From Lasioglossum baleicum (Eukaryota; Arthropoda; Insecta; Hymenoptera; Halictidae): 64,000 nt of DNA. The notes under the pieces are model-generated. The model was given only the letters and a program-made list of their open reading frames with translations, was not told the DNA's origin and made no database searches. Below, piece after piece: positions 27,589 through 39,337 of this stretch (positions within the stretch are counted from its first letter, which is position 1; each line of letters starts with the position of its first letter). The position numbers and the translations under genes were made by a program. The stretch covers positions 434,001-498,000 of the forward strand of contig NW_027469120.1 of the NCBI RefSeq assembly GCF_051020765.1. Reading direction: 5' to 3'.

Positions 27589-29385
27589 TGTCACGTCCTG
27601 GCGGGGCTATAATAGCAAGAGAAGAGAATACCGCGGCCCGGCTACTCTGCTCTTCCACTGACTGACATTTAATAAAAGTGTTGGTCTTTTTATCAACAGA
27701 CTAGGACCCGATGCCGACACCTGCATGCAGTCTTACACAAATGAATGATGCACGCGACCCTGAAACATACGCGATAATATGTTCCACTTACTTTTACGCT
27801 TCGCTTGTTCGTCGATTGACACGAGAAATGAGTTCGCAACGGATGAACAGCTACGGTTGCGCTGATGGCGTTGAATTCGGTCCGCTCTGCTTGACAGGCG
27901 TTGATCCAAATGGCTGGAAACGACCTTCAAGGATTGACGACTGCGCCAAACTCTGTCACGTCAATATTTGACAGGAACGACCTCCAATGGTTGACAGCCG
28001 GCTGCTACGGTATTGTAGACGGATGCGCTCGTTGAGGAAACGGGCGTGGACGCTGTACGATACCGTGAATCTAACTCACGAATATCGTCCGCGTGATTGA
28101 CGATATTTTAACTAGCGAAAACGGCGTGGACGCTGTGCGATCCCGTGAATTTATCTCGCGAATATCGTCCGCGTGGTTGACGATATTTTGATTCGAGAAA
28201 ACGGACGTGGATGCTGCGGAGCTTGCTATGCGAGCAAGTCTATCACTATCACGCACGTACGCGAACACGTAACAGGAAATTGAATAAGGAATACTATTCG
28301 CGAACTTTCCAGTGAGAACTCTATCTCTAACTAACAACGTGTCACTTCAAACTACGAAGTTAGGAGCAAGGAAATAATAATTGGGATTTAGATTGACTCT
28401 GGTAAAACAAAGTATATTATAAACGTAAAAGAATACAAAGGTAAAGATGCTTATTATTAACGAAATCGAAATACGTACTAAGTACGAAATATGAAACGCA
28501 ATAAAAATGTTTAATTGAATAAACGAAGTAATATTTGAATTAAACGAATAAGAATACGATATTACTGAATGGTATTAGGGACTGTGTCTAAACAGTATGG
28601 ATTTGGAAAGATTGTGTCTAAACAATCTGGATTTGGAAAGACTATGTCTAAATAGTCTGGACTTGGAAGATTAACGAAAACTCGACTGACCCACTCGGGT
28701 CCCCGGAGAGGACTGAGGAAAATCGAACGTTCGTCGACGAACAACGTTCGTCCGAAAAATGCTGACTTCGCAAAAGGGGACCGTGTCCTCTTTGTGCCGG
28801 TCTTCGTCGTAAACAGCGCGATGGCCGCCGCACTAGAGTCAGCAGTTTTCGTTCCCAGTGGTGCAGGACTCGAAAATTAAGTGGTAACCATTGGCGTACC
28901 TATTTATTTATTTAAATAAATTGGGACTTAGAATATTTTCGAGCGCTTGCTCTTGCAAGGCGTTTCGATGTAAATTTTATATGTCATATGATTAGTTGAC
29001 ATCATTTGTCGACCGATCATATGTTTGAAAATATTCTAAGTACTTTTGAAAATTACCAAAAATCGAAATTTTGGTAAAGTCTAAACAAACGCGAATTGAG
29101 AACATAACCTACAAATTTTTAGGTTAGTTTCATGATTTTCGCTCACGAGTCCAATGATATTTCAATCTTCGAGTTTGGGCCATTTTTGGCTATTTTAGGA
29201 TTTTGACAGATTTTGGATTTTAGGTTATGTTGATGGATTTCAAACAAATGTACGTGGTGTTAAGGATTCATTGTTATGAAGGATTTTTAGGAGGTTTGGA
29301 ATCTTTAAAGGGGAACGCTCGCTCTTATGTATCTAATTTTACATGTAGTCTTAAAGCTAACGTCGGAGGTGCGACCGACGTCACA
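27589..29385 (-). repeat. T4 3' LTR (family C)
   Basis: Same structure as the T7 LTR, including the triple TTAGAC-loop hairpins and the nested inverted repeat. Confidence 0.93.
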
Positions 29386-32300
29386 CCTCCCCCCTTAGAG
29401 AAGAGATTTCACGCAGTGGAATCTCTGCCTCTGGGTGGCGGTAGACAGGATGCACTGAAATGTCATCCCTGTCTCGCAACGCTGGGTCAAGGGAATCGCA
29501 AATTAACGTTCGTTTCGTCAAGGGAGGACGGGTTCGGAATTCTCCGACACTGGCACTATCACTATCTTTGTCCTCGATGGCCGCTGAAGTCTTGTTGTCT
29601 CTCTGCTTCATGAATATAAAGAACCGGGTCAGTGAACTCCAGATGGCGACGACGAGATGCAGGCTCCAGCCGTATAGTGAGTGTAATGCGATGCCGTTAA
29701 CGATCGTACTGATGATTGTTTTGATCGTTCGAATCGCTACGTACACTCCGATTATTCCAGCACTTATTGATCCGAATGTAGTGAATCCGGACCATAATTT
29801 CTGTGCTGTAGACTCCGCTATCTGCTGTAAGGAGTTTTCATCGAGCAGATTGAACATATTGATGTTTCCTGCTGCAAACTGTCTTCCCGTCGCACCCTGT
29901 GCGATTGAATTTATGACTGCTACCTTCTCTACAGGGAACATTATATGATCCTGTAGTTTGTCCAGGTCGTCTTGTGAATAAATGCCTCCCGTTGCCAAGT
30001 TCTTCGGATCTATGTATTTCCAGGTTGACTTGGCGAGGGGGTGAAGCTCCGAAGGAGTGATGGCCTCCATCAATGACGGTGTTAGGCGATACCATGTTCC
30101 GTGGAGTCTGTAATATGGGGGAAGTAGCTCATTGCATGGCTTTTCTGTCCCCGTATTTGAAATGATGTGGTCCCTTGGCTTCAGGAATTTTGATGTGTTC
30201 CGATACGTGATGGGTAGCTCATCATAACACCGTTCGGTTTTCCTCACTTGGACCGTGACTGGTATGCACTTTATTATGTGCACTACCTCTCCTGCTGGAA
30301 CTGCGATAAATCCGACATCCTTCATGATGGCAGTGGCAACTTCTTCGGGTGCTGAATGTAATAATGTGAGGGCGTTCTGGAGAATCTGACGCTCTAGCTC
30401 ACACTTTTGACGGATTACATCTTTGTAGAGTTGAGAAAATTGTTTCCGGAGGTGCTTCTCCACGTAAACAAATTTGCTGTTGACATACGTGAAGATGTCC
30501 AGATTGTTGACTAAGGTGTGTGTTTTCTCCTTGAATTTTCCTGAACTTCCAACTTCTAGAATGAACAGCTTGGGGTGTTCCGTTCGGATTATGACATATC
30601 CGCAAACTGACGATCTGCCTGTCTCCGTGAGTGCAAAAGTCGTGTCCTGCGATGCTACGGTATACAGGGTTGGAGAAGGATTCACCTTGGAGGATAGTTT
30701 AGTGGCTATCCCTTCGTACAAGACATCATAATTATTGAATTTGCACGAGTCCGTCGGCGTGGTTTCCCAGAACGTATGGCCATCTTGTGCGTCTAAGCAG
30801 CTTCCTTTTTGCAGGGGGCAGGTTTGCCCAGTTTGTAGATGAATCTGTCCGGTTGACAATCTGATTGGAGCGATGTAGTCGCGGATCGTGATTCGGACTA
30901 AAGCTTGTACCACGACATCGGTCCAAGTCCCAAACGGATCACTATACGTGGTTCCAGCGCAGCTACCATCGTTCTGAATAACTCCTGCTAACGTGAGGCC
31001 GTGAGAGGAGGTCGAGTTCGGCTGAATACCTGTGATCTGGGCGGCTGGGGTGATGAATATTGTCCCCGTCGTGTGTAGGCTCGAACAGGTTTCGCTGGAG
31101 ATCGGTAATATATAGTCTTGTCGACCATTGGATACTACCGAATTATGTGAATGCATGCCACAATAGTATATGGTTCTGTCTATTCCGATATGGCATTGCA
31201 AGACACGAGCTTGCGAGAATTCAGCTAGCTGCAGGAGCTGAATTCTTTCTAAATTTTCAGCTGGTGCGATGTCTTCTGGCTCGCAGTTAAGAGTGTCAAT
31301 AGTTGAATACGTGGTAATATTCAAGGTCGAACCTCCACAGTCATATCCAATGAGTGTTGAGGCTTGCGTGGCAATAGAGAGCAAGATAGCTGCTTGTATC
31401 GGCTGCATGGTTGCTGTTATAGCGTTGTCGAGAGACTGATGATCTTCAGGGGTGACGGTTTCTCCTTGAAGATCTCGTTGCGTCGCAGGGATATCGTCTT
31501 CCTGCTGTGGAGTGGGGTGATGCTGACCAGAGGTTTTAAATTTCGCTCTTGGGTCGCTGCGATAGTTTATCGTTGGCGTAACGATATTGGAGACTCTGTT
31601 AACGCTAGGAAGATTGAATTCGTTTCGCAAGATACATAACGAAAGCTTATAATCAGACTTAGTTGTCTCGGGCGAGTATAATGTATCGGCTTTATTTCTT
31701 TTTCTTGCTGACGCGAATCTCGCGGAATTGTATTTGCCAGACGCATGGACTTTGTTTTCGGTCGCACGGATACCTGATCGTTGAAGCTGCAAGAGGTCTT
31801 GTTCCGGCGAGGATTTGAAGATAGGAGTTTGTGGCAAAACATAAACTCCTTTTGATTTAACTTTAGGAATGGAAATGTTTTCTAATTTGTTCTCATATGA
31901 ACATTCTAAAAGTTCATCTGAGGCGAAGGCGTTGATGTTTCTTTCCACACAGGACTTTGAATATAAATCGTCGGGATGGTTACCGGAATTCTTTAAAGTA
32001 TCGGGATGGCTACCGGAATCGTCGGGATGGTTACCGGAATTATTTAAAGAATCGGGATGGCTACCGGAATCGTCGGGATGGTTACCGGAATTATTTAAAG
32101 TATCGGGATGGCTACCGGAATCGTCGGGATGGTTACCGGAATTACTTAAAGAATCGGGATGGCTACCGGAATCGTCGGGATGGTTACCGGAATTATTTAA
32201 AGAATCGGGATGGCTACCGGAATCGTCGGAATGGTTACCGGAATTATTTAAAGAATCGGGATGGCTACCGGAATCGTCGGGATGGTTACCGGAATTAATA

Positions 32301-32920
32301 GAAGACGCGAGTTGATCGTTAACGATCGTCTCGTGCGCGCGGCACGCACGAGCATTGAATAAGTCCGAATTGACTTCGGCTTGAATATTCGAAAAGGGAA
32401 CCTCGATCTCTTCCACCTCCAACGTAGGCAGGGAGAAGGACGCCACTTCGGACGATGCGTTAAAGCATCGCAGGTATGCCTTTCCGTTACGGTTGGTGAC
32501 TAAACAATCACCTAAGAACACATCGGGTTTTACATCTACTTTTCGCACATACCCTTCGCTTGGGCCCTTTACGTTGACGGCTATGCAGGCGGCGGTACGG
32601 CTTTCGATGGAATATTCCCGAGGATTCGAAAAGGGAATACGTAGGTTTTTATACTCTACGCATTCCTTCGCAAATGATATCTCTGCTCCCTCTCTGAAGA
32701 AGGGGGAGCCTAAGATACCATCTATATTAATTGGAAAACTGTCAGGCAGAACGTGTACCGTGACTTTAATGGAATTTGCTAGCTCCGCATTGATATAACC
32801 GAGGGTCGCAATTTCTCCTTCTGTCACGCCATGGACGTGTATGACGCTGTCAGTTTTTAGATGAACGTCAGATTTGATACCAGACGCTCGGATTAAGTTG
32901 ACCTCGGACCCGGTGTCCAA
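29381..32920 (-). CDS. T4 protease-linker-glycoprotein fusion, full length (1179 aa)
   Basis: The frame is open upstream to the gag overlap. Protease (DTGSEVNLIRAS at start), linker, six 17-aa repeats, a Lys/Arg-rich spacer, then a hydrophobic leader (MQPIQAAILLSIATQA) before GYDCGG at about residue 520. A Cys-rich, N-glycosylatable ectodomain of about 500 residues follows. Membrane-proximal hydrophobic segments lie at about 1045-1125 (ISAGIIGVYVAIRTIKTII and following), then a charged cytoplasmic tail. The leader Met could allow separate expression by splicing, or the fusion could be processed by protease or signal peptidase. Likely role is membrane fusion and envelope function. The ectodomain seems chuvirus-like, unconfirmed. 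Confidence 0.85.
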   Translation of the reverse strand: MDTGSEVNLIRASGIKSDVHLKTDSVIHVHGVTEGEIATLGYINAELANSIKVTVHVLPDSFPINIDGILGSPFFREGAEISFAKECVEYKNLRIPFSNPREYSIESRTAACIAVNVKGPSEGYVRKVDVKPDVFLGDCLVTNRNGKAYLRCFNASSEVASFSLPTLEVEEIEVPFSNIQAEVNSDLFNARACRAHETIVNDQLASSINSGNHPDDSGSHPDSLNNSGNHSDDSGSHPDSLNNSGNHPDDSGSHPDSLSNSGNHPDDSGSHPDTLNNSGNHPDDSGSHPDSLNNSGNHPDDSGSHPDTLKNSGNHPDDLYSKSCVERNINAFASDELLECSYENKLENISIPKVKSKGVYVLPQTPIFKSSPEQDLLQLQRSGIRATENKVHASGKYNSARFASARKRNKADTLYSPETTKSDYKLSLCILRNEFNLPSVNRVSNIVTPTINYRSDPRAKFKTSGQHHPTPQQEDDIPATQRDLQGETVTPEDHQSLDNAITATMQPIQAAILLSIATQASTLIGYDCGGSTLNITTYSTIDTLNCEPEDIAPAENLERIQLLQLAEFSQARVLQCHIGIDRTIYYCGMHSHNSVVSNGRQDYILPISSETCSSLHTTGTIFITPAAQITGIQPNSTSSHGLTLAGVIQNDGSCAGTTYSDPFGTWTDVVVQALVRITIRDYIAPIRLSTGQIHLQTGQTCPLQKGSCLDAQDGHTFWETTPTDSCKFNNYDVLYEGIATKLSSKVNPSPTLYTVASQDTTFALTETGRSSVCGYVIIRTEHPKLFILEVGSSGKFKEKTHTLVNNLDIFTYVNSKFVYVEKHLRKQFSQLYKDVIRQKCELERQILQNALTLLHSAPEEVATAIMKDVGFIAVPAGEVVHIIKCIPVTVQVRKTERCYDELPITYRNTSKFLKPRDHIISNTGTEKPCNELLPPYYRLHGTWYRLTPSLMEAITPSELHPLAKSTWKYIDPKNLATGGIYSQDDLDKLQDHIMFPVEKVAVINSIAQGATGRQFAAGNINMFNLLDENSLQQIAESTAQKLWSGFTTFGSISAGIIGVYVAIRTIKTIISTIVNGIALHSLYGWSLHLVVAIWSSLTRFFIFMKQRDNKTSAAIEDKDSDSASVGEFRTRPPLTKRTLICDSLDPALRDRDDISVHPVYRHPEAEIPLREISSLRGEV
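29386..29398 (-). other. T4 polypurine tract
   Basis: Minus-strand CTAAGGGGGGAGG next to the 3' LTR; same as T7. Confidence 0.85.
31960..32305 (-). repeat. Coding minisatellite in T4 (51-bp units)
   Basis: Six NSGNHPDDSGSHPDSLN-like units plus a partial one, two more than in T7. The units are nearly identical at DNA level. Confidence 0.92.
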
Positions 32921-33075
32921 GAGGAACTCACACTCTTTTGAGAAGAGTGACGATTTTGCTTTTATTCGAGGGATAGGGGAGTCCGGCGCGAGATTTATTG
33001 CCGAGACTAATTTCGCGGATGGTCGTTCATTCTGCTGACCGTCCGGGTTATCTCTCCTATCTACTCGAATTTCAT

Positions 33076-34383
33076 CTACTGCTGGTCGTCGCTGATGACG
33101 GCCAGCTGTGTTGCCTTTTGGCGATTCTCTTGGGATGCCTCCCGTCCTTTGGTCGCGTTTGTCGGGAGGCTTGATTCGTTTCCCGACTCATTTCTACTGT
33201 AATATTCGCGGCGGCGACATTCGTGTATGTCATGTCCCGTGCGCTTACAATATTTACAATACTTTTGATTCTCCGTAGGAAAGCGATCGCGACCTGGGGA
33301 CTGGGAAGCGCGATCTTCGCGTTTATACGTTTCGCGCTGATTTGATTGCGACGGTTCGTGACGTCGCGGAGGAGGAGAGCGATACGCGTCTCTGTTATCG
33401 GATTTCCTGTCTCGCCAGGATTCACGAGGTGAAAAGGAAGGTCGTTGATCTTTCCTTTCCGAAGATCTGTTGCGCTGCTCAGGCGCATTCCTATCATAAT
33501 AAGAGTTGCTTGATCGCTCTGGTGTGCGATTACGAGAGTCGGAGAATGCAACGCGGCGTCCGTCGTCGCGATAACGAACACGGTCAAGCTCGTACTGTTT
33601 GTACGCGGTTACTGCTTCATCGAATATTTTCTGTAATTCGAGTGACGCACAGAGCCTGACCTCGGCTCGAAGCGCTGGGATAAGACCACGCATGAAACAA
33701 TCAATTGTGAATTTGTCAATCTCGTCTAGATTGGGGACCCCGCGGCCTGAATCTATGATCGCCGTTCTAAGGTCCTTTACTCGCGTAATATAATTCAACA
33801 CGTGCTCGGACTGTCCCTGGTGTATCGAAGCTAATTCTCCGCGATACTGATCGATGAATTTATATGGGCCTAGTACATCTTTCAGGCGGTTGCACAATTC
33901 AGAGATTGTGTTAATATTTACGTCTTCAATCGCGGCGTATGCCTGTCCTCTAAGCTTATTGCATACTAATCTAGTGAGGGTACGCTCAGCTGTGGCTGGA
34001 ACAGCTTCCAAGGCTCGCTTGCACGCGCGAACGAATTGTAGCACGGTTATGGAGGTGCCGTCAAAGGTAGGCACAAGTTCAACCGCTTGTTTAACGGTGA
34101 AATTCGAAGAATCGTGCATTATGGGTTCGCGGGGCGCAACGACTGGGCTAGCTGGAATTGATTGAGAATCTCTGGCCGATCGGATTTCTGCTATCTCGCG
34201 GCGTATATCCTCGTACGTTACTCTCTGCTCACGCGTTTCTGTTTCGTATTGCAATTTGAGTTGAGTCAACGCGGCGGTTTGATTAATGAGAGCTGCTTCT
34301 CTACGAGCTAAATCTTTCTGGAATTCAATTAATTCCTCTTCCGTAGGAGGAACCTTCTTTCTAGCCTCGCTACGCGTTTCCAT
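33076..34383 (-). CDS. gag: T4 Gag (435 aa, family C)
   Basis: Near-identical to T7 Gag; differences include RDRKSD for RDRKPD and TENQKY for TENRKY just before the CKYCKRTGHDIHEC knuckle. Intact, with the protease in the -1 frame downstream. Confidence 0.93.
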   Translation of the reverse strand: METRSEARKKVPPTEEELIEFQKDLARREAALINQTAALTQLKLQYETETREQRVTYEDIRREIAEIRSARDSQSIPASPVVAPREPIMHDSSNFTVKQAVELVPTFDGTSITVLQFVRACKRALEAVPATAERTLTRLVCNKLRGQAYAAIEDVNINTISELCNRLKDVLGPYKFIDQYRGELASIHQGQSEHVLNYITRVKDLRTAIIDSGRGVPNLDEIDKFTIDCFMRGLIPALRAEVRLCASLELQKIFDEAVTAYKQYELDRVRYRDDGRRVAFSDSRNRTPERSSNSYYDRNAPEQRNRSSERKDQRPSFSPRESWRDRKSDNRDAYRSPPPRRHEPSQSNQRETYKREDRASQSPGRDRFPTENQKYCKYCKRTGHDIHECRRREYYSRNESGNESSLPTNATKGREASQENRQKATQLAVISDDQQ

Positions 34384-34869
34384 GATTGCGTCGCTTGAAA
34401 ATTTCTAAGTATGAAATTCGCGAAAAATAATCCGACTATATAACGTGGGCGAAGGGGCGTTTTCTAAACCGCCCGTCGCACTTTAACGTTCACTAAAACT
34501 CTCGATGAATTTGTACTGAGTACGAACATCGCGAAAAATAATTTGAGTATGTAACGTGGGCGAAAGGGCATTTCCTTCACTGCCCGTCGCACTTTTAACT
34601 GACACTATGCTTTCACGGACTCTAAGTCTACTGCGTTAAATTGTCAAACAATGATGGAACGCGCAGGGGTTCGCGTGCTAACACTGATTCTATTTTTATT
34701 CCTCGATGCCGTGCTTCTAACATCGGTGACCAACGACTGTCCTACCGACTGCGCCAAATTTGTCACAACAAATTTTGGCAGAGGTAGGACACATGACGTA
34801 TCCTACAAAAGTGTTGACGGTGTCTCTAACATCGGTGACCAACGAGTGTCCTACCGACTGCGCCAAATT
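34384..34869 (-). other. T4 leader with two PBS copies
   Basis: Mirror of the T7 leader. PBS copies lie at 34848-34865 (adjacent to the LTR) and 34739-34756, and the two GGGC(A/G) hairpins are conserved. A short ORF near 34651-34893 on the opposite strand is an accident of this repeat. Confidence 0.8.
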
Positions 34870-36666
34870 TGTCACGTCCTGGCGGGGCTATAATAGCAAG
34901 AGAAGAGAATACCGCGGCCCGGCTACTCTGCTCTTCCACTGACTGACATTTAATAAAAGTGTTGGTCTTTTTATCAACAGACTAGGACCCGATGCCGACA
35001 CCTGCATGCAGTCTTACACAAATGAATGATGCACGCGACCCTGAAACATACGCGATAATATGTTCCACTTACTTTTACGCTTCGCTTGTTCGTCGATTGA
35101 CACGAGAAATGAGTTCGCAACGGATGAACAGCTACGGTTGCGCTGATGGCCTTGAATTCGGTCCGCTCTGCTTGACAGGCGTTGATCCAAATGGCTGGAA
35201 ACGACCTTCAAGGATTGACGACTGCGCCAAACTCTGTCACGTCAATATTTGACAGGAACGACCTCCAATGGTTGACAGCCGGCTGCTACGGTATTGTAGA
35301 CGGATGCGCTCGTTGAGGAAACGGGCGTGGACGCTGTACGATACCGTGAATCTAACTCACGAATATCGTCCGCGTGATTGACGATATTTTAACTAGCGAA
35401 AACGGCGTGGACGCTGTGCGATCCCGTGAATTTATCTCGCGAATATCGTCCGCGTGGTTGACGATATTTTGATTCGAGAAAACGGACGTGGATGCTGCGG
35501 AGCTTGCTATGCGAGCAAGTCTATCACTATCACGCACGTACGCGAACACGTAACAGGAAATTGAATAAGGAATACTATTCGCGAACTTTCCAGTGAGAAC
35601 TCTATCTCTAACTAACAACGTGTCACTTCAAACTACGAAGTTAGGAGCAAGGAAATAATAATTGGGATTTAGATTGACTCTGGTAAAACAAAGTATATTA
35701 TAAACGTAAAAGAATACAAAGGTAAAGATGCTTATTATTAACGAAATCGAAATACGTACTAAGTACGAAATATGAAACGCAATAAAAATGTTTAATTGAA
35801 TAAACGAAGTAATATTTGAATTAAACGAATAAGAATACGATATTACTGAATGGTATTAGGGACTGTGTCTAAACAGTATGGATTTGGAAAGATTGTGTCT
35901 AAACAATCTGGATTTGGAAAGACTATGTCTAAATAGTCTGGACTTGGAAGATTGACGAAAACTCGACTGACCCACTCGGGTCCCCGGAGAGGACTGAGGA
36001 AAATCGAACGTTCGTCGACGAACAACGTTCGTCCGAAAAATGCTGACTTCGCAAAAGGGGACCGTGTCCTCTTTGTGCCGGTCTTCGTCGTAAACAGCGC
36101 GATGGCCGCCGCACTAGAGTCAGCAGTTTTCGTTCCCAGTGGTGCAGGACTCGAAAATTAAGTGGTAACCATTGGCGTACCTATTTATTTATTTAAATAA
36201 ATTGGGACTTAGAATATTTTCGAGCGCTTGCTCTTGCAAGGCGTTTCGATGTAAATTTTATATGTCATATGATTAGTTGACATCATTTGTCGACCGATCA
36301 TATGTTTGAAAATATTCTAAGTACTTTTGAAAATTACCAAAAATCGAAATTTTGGTAAAGTCTAAACAAACGCGAATTGAGAACATAACCTACAAATTTT
36401 TAGGTTAGTTTCATGATTTTCGCTCACGAGTCCAATGATATTTCAATCTTCGAGTTTGGGCCATTTTTGGCTATTTTAGGATTTTGACAGATTTTGGATT
36501 TTAGGTTATGTTGATGGATTTCAAACAAATGTACGTGGTGTTAAGGATTCATTGTTATGAAGGATTTTTAGGAGGTTTGGAATCTTTAAAGGGGAACGCT
36601 CGCTCTTATGTATCTAATTTTACATGTAGTCTTAAAGCTAACGTCGGAGGTGCGACCGACGTCACA
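34870..36666 (-). repeat. T4 5' LTR (family C)
   Basis: 1797 bp; its outer end TGTGACGTCGG abuts CCGG of the T3 repeat. Confidence 0.94.
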
Positions 36667-36905
36667 CCGGAGTTAGTATAATGATCGGGCTGGTTACCGG
36701 AGTTAGTAATGTCGGGATGGTTACCGAATACGTCGGGATGATACCCGGAAGTAGAATGGTCGGGATGGTTACCGAATACGTCGGGATGGTTCCCGGAATT
36801 AGAAAGGTCGGGATGGTTACCGAATGCGTCGGGATGATACCCGGAATTAGAAAGGTCGGGATGGTTACCGAATGCGTCGGGATGATACCCGGAAGTAGAA
36901 AAGTC
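36667..36905 (-). repeat. T3 coding minisatellite, proximal part
   Basis: About four 48-bp units plus the first 30-bp unit, interrupted by T4. Confidence 0.9.
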
Positions 36906-37793
36906 GGAAGAGTACGACTCGATTTCTTCCATCTCCAATGGGGGCAATCGAAATGAAACTCTTTCCGACGAGGTGTTAAAACACCGGAGGCTCGCTTTGC
37001 CTTTACGATTGGTGACAACGCAGTCACCCAGGAATACATCCGGCGCTACGTTAACACGGCGGATATATCCCTGTTTAGGTCCTTCGACATCGACCGCTAT
37101 GCACGCAACGGTACGAGGTTCGAGGACGAATTCTTCGGATTTCGGAGGAGTCTTTGTTCGGACTCGATCCTCACGCTCCACGATCCGACTTCTCGCAGTG
37201 TACTCCGATATCTCTCGAGTCTCCTTCGATTCCGGCCGGCTTTTCACGGCGTTTTTCTCTAGGGAGTACTCGATCGAATCCCGAGGAGGCATTGAAATAA
37301 CCTCCGTCACCGGGGCTCTGCAAGGTCTGACCGCGGGTGCACGAGGATTTGAGGAAGACACTCGAACGTTCCTTGCCGAATGTTCCTCACGCTTGGCGGC
37401 TGGAGTTTTAACGAGATCGTTGGTCATAGACGAAGGCATTGAAATAACCTCTGCTGCCAATTCATCGCGAGGCTCAGCCGTGGGCGCGCAAGGGTTCGAG
37501 AAGGGAACCCGAATGTTTCCTATCGTTATGGATTGATTCGCAAAGGAGATCTCGGCTCCTGTTCTGAAGAAGGGAGAACCGAGGATTCCGTCGATGTTAA
37601 TTGGGAAGTTTTCTTCCAAGACATGAAATTCGATAGGGTTTTGACCCTGTAAGTGTATTTTAATTTGACCTAGAGTTGGAATGGATCCCTCGGTTATTCC
37701 TTGGACTTCTATAATGTTCGTATAATCTATAGGTAGATTTGGTTCTAGACTTGACGCACGAATTAAATTGATCTCCGAACCCGTGTCCAACAA
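36667..37793 (-). CDS. pol: T3 protease and linker, 5' part of pol
   Basis: Minus-strand pol start in the -1 frame after gag. Active-site LLDTGSEINLIRASS at the beginning, ILGSPFF about residue 70, linker domain GYIRRVNVAPDVFLGDCV about 245-265, then SGYHPDAFGNHPDLSN-type repeats and the first NQPD unit, where T4 inserted. The reading frame continues into RT at 27588. This copy shows that protease, linker and repeats belong to the ordinary pol polyprotein and are retained in env-type copies. Confidence 0.9.
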
Positions 37794-37864
37794 AAATTCA
37801 CACTTCTTTTGTAATTGAGGGGCGGAGATTTTTACGCGCGGGATTGGTGAGTCTGCAGCAAGAT

Positions 37865-39223
37865 TTACTGCTGAGACGAATCGTCGGACTGGTCGTTCGT
37901 CCGGATAGCTGTTTGGGTGCGGGCTGTAGTTTGAGTTGAAGATGCGGCCTCCCGCCTTGGGTTGGCTTCGGTCGGGAGGCCGGACTCGTTTCCCGACCTC
38001 CTATTATTATTAAAAGCGCGCTTACGGCACTCGTGAATATCGTGCCCGGGGACTTTGCAATAGTTGCAAAATTTGTTAGGGCTTGAGGGGCGATCTGTGC
38101 GACCATCGCGGTACGTGTTTTGGCCGCGAGGATTATTTTCCCATCGCCGTTGCGGCGTCGGGGAGCGATAAGAGTCCCGGTTTAAGTTTCTTGAGGACTG
38201 CTGAGACGAGTCCGGTCTGTTATCGCGGCGTTCTTGAGTTCGCTCTGGAATGTCACGAGCGGACTCGTACGTGGAACGCTGGCGATACGGCCGGTTATCA
38301 GAGAAGCTGACTCGTTTTTCTTCGCGGATCAGTTCTCGTCGACGAGTCTGGTCTGACTCATACTGCCTGTAAGCAGAGATGGCTGCTTCGAAAACAGTGG
38401 CAGGATTTCGCGAAGGGCAATGAAGCACTTCGGCACGCAGCTGAGGAAGGAGACCTCGTAGAAAACAATCTACTACGAAGCGATCTAGTTCTTCGTAATC
38501 AAGGCCAATATCTGTGGCATCTTGAATCGCGGTTCGAAGGTCTTTAACGCGATTGATGAAGTCTAGGATGTGCTCGTTTGGAGCTTGGAGTACACTCGCG
38601 AGATCGCCACGGTACTGGTCAACGAATTTGTATGGGCCCAGTACTGTTCGTAATTTCTCGCATAGTGCAGAAATTGTGAATATGTGCTGGCCTTCTATAG
38701 CGGCATAAGCACGATCGTGGAGTTTATTGCAGAGCAATTTTGTGAGGGCACGCTCTGCAGTGGCCGGTACGGTGTCACGCGCGCGTTTGCATGCGCGTAT
38801 GAATTGTAGGACGGAAGACGAAGTTCCGTCGAATCTAGGGACAAGCTCGGCGGCTTGTTTTAGAGCGAAATTGCCAGTAGGTTCATACTGTGGGATTTCG
38901 CGTGGCTCTGGCGGTGAAGGTTCCCGCATATTAGAGACGTTACTAGGGCCTGGTGTAGGCGTTTGTTGACGTAGGGTTTGATTCGTGATTTGGATGTTGC
39001 GAAGCTCTTTTCGTATTTCGTCGAGCATATTCTTTTGGTTTTGTGCGTCTTCTTCATATTTGAGACGCAATTTGGCAATAAAATCAGTTTCTTCTTTGAG
39101 ATAGTGCTCTCTACGGGCGAGGTCTTGCGCATAAAGGAGTAGCTCTTCCTCGGTCATTGGAGGAAGGTCTGCGTTAGGATCTGCTCGGAGATCCTTTTGA
39201 GATCGCGTGATTGGGCGAGACAT
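37865..39223 (-). CDS. gag: T3 Gag (452 aa)
   Basis: Intact family A Gag with capsid blocks LVPRFDGTS and GPYKFVDQYRG and knuckle CNYCKVPGHDIHEC. It is over 95% like T6, T11 and T12 Gag by eye, so pol-type and env-type copies share essentially the same Gag. Confidence 0.94.
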   Translation of the reverse strand: MSRPITRSQKDLRADPNADLPPMTEEELLLYAQDLARREHYLKEETDFIAKLRLKYEEDAQNQKNMLDEIRKELRNIQITNQTLRQQTPTPGPSNVSNMREPSPPEPREIPQYEPTGNFALKQAAELVPRFDGTSSSVLQFIRACKRARDTVPATAERALTKLLCNKLHDRAYAAIEGQHIFTISALCEKLRTVLGPYKFVDQYRGDLASVLQAPNEHILDFINRVKDLRTAIQDATDIGLDYEELDRFVVDCFLRGLLPQLRAEVLHCPSRNPATVFEAAISAYRQYESDQTRRRELIREEKRVSFSDNRPYRQRSTYESARDIPERTQERRDNRPDSSQQSSRNLNRDSYRSPTPQRRWENNPRGQNTYRDGRTDRPSSPNKFCNYCKVPGHDIHECRKRAFNNNRRSGNESGLPTEANPRREAASSTQTTARTQTAIRTNDQSDDSSQQ

Positions 39224-39314
39224 TTTGAAAGATATAAATGGGATTTAAGAAATGTGAACTTCGCACTGACACGCGTCGGGGCTTATCAATACAAATATCG
39301 GCGACCACTTCGTT

Positions 39315-39332
39315 GTCCTACCGACTGCGCCA
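39315..39332 (-). other. T3 primer-binding site (tRNA-Ser)
   Basis: Minus-strand TGGCGCAGTCGGTAGGAC just inside the 5' LTR end at 39338. Confidence 0.87.
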
Positions 39333-39337
39333 AATTT

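Larger units (their letters stand above)
27589..36666 (-). mobile_element. T4: complete env-type element, LTR family C
   Basis: Minus strand, LTRs 27589-29385 and 34870-36666 (1797 bp each, very few differences, e.g. GGCG versus GGCC near 27868 and 35149). Flanked by CCGG duplicated (27585-27588 and 36667-36670). It encodes intact Gag and an intact protease-glycoprotein fusion, with no RT, RNase H or integrase. T4 is the best-preserved env-type copy of family C. Confidence 0.95.
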
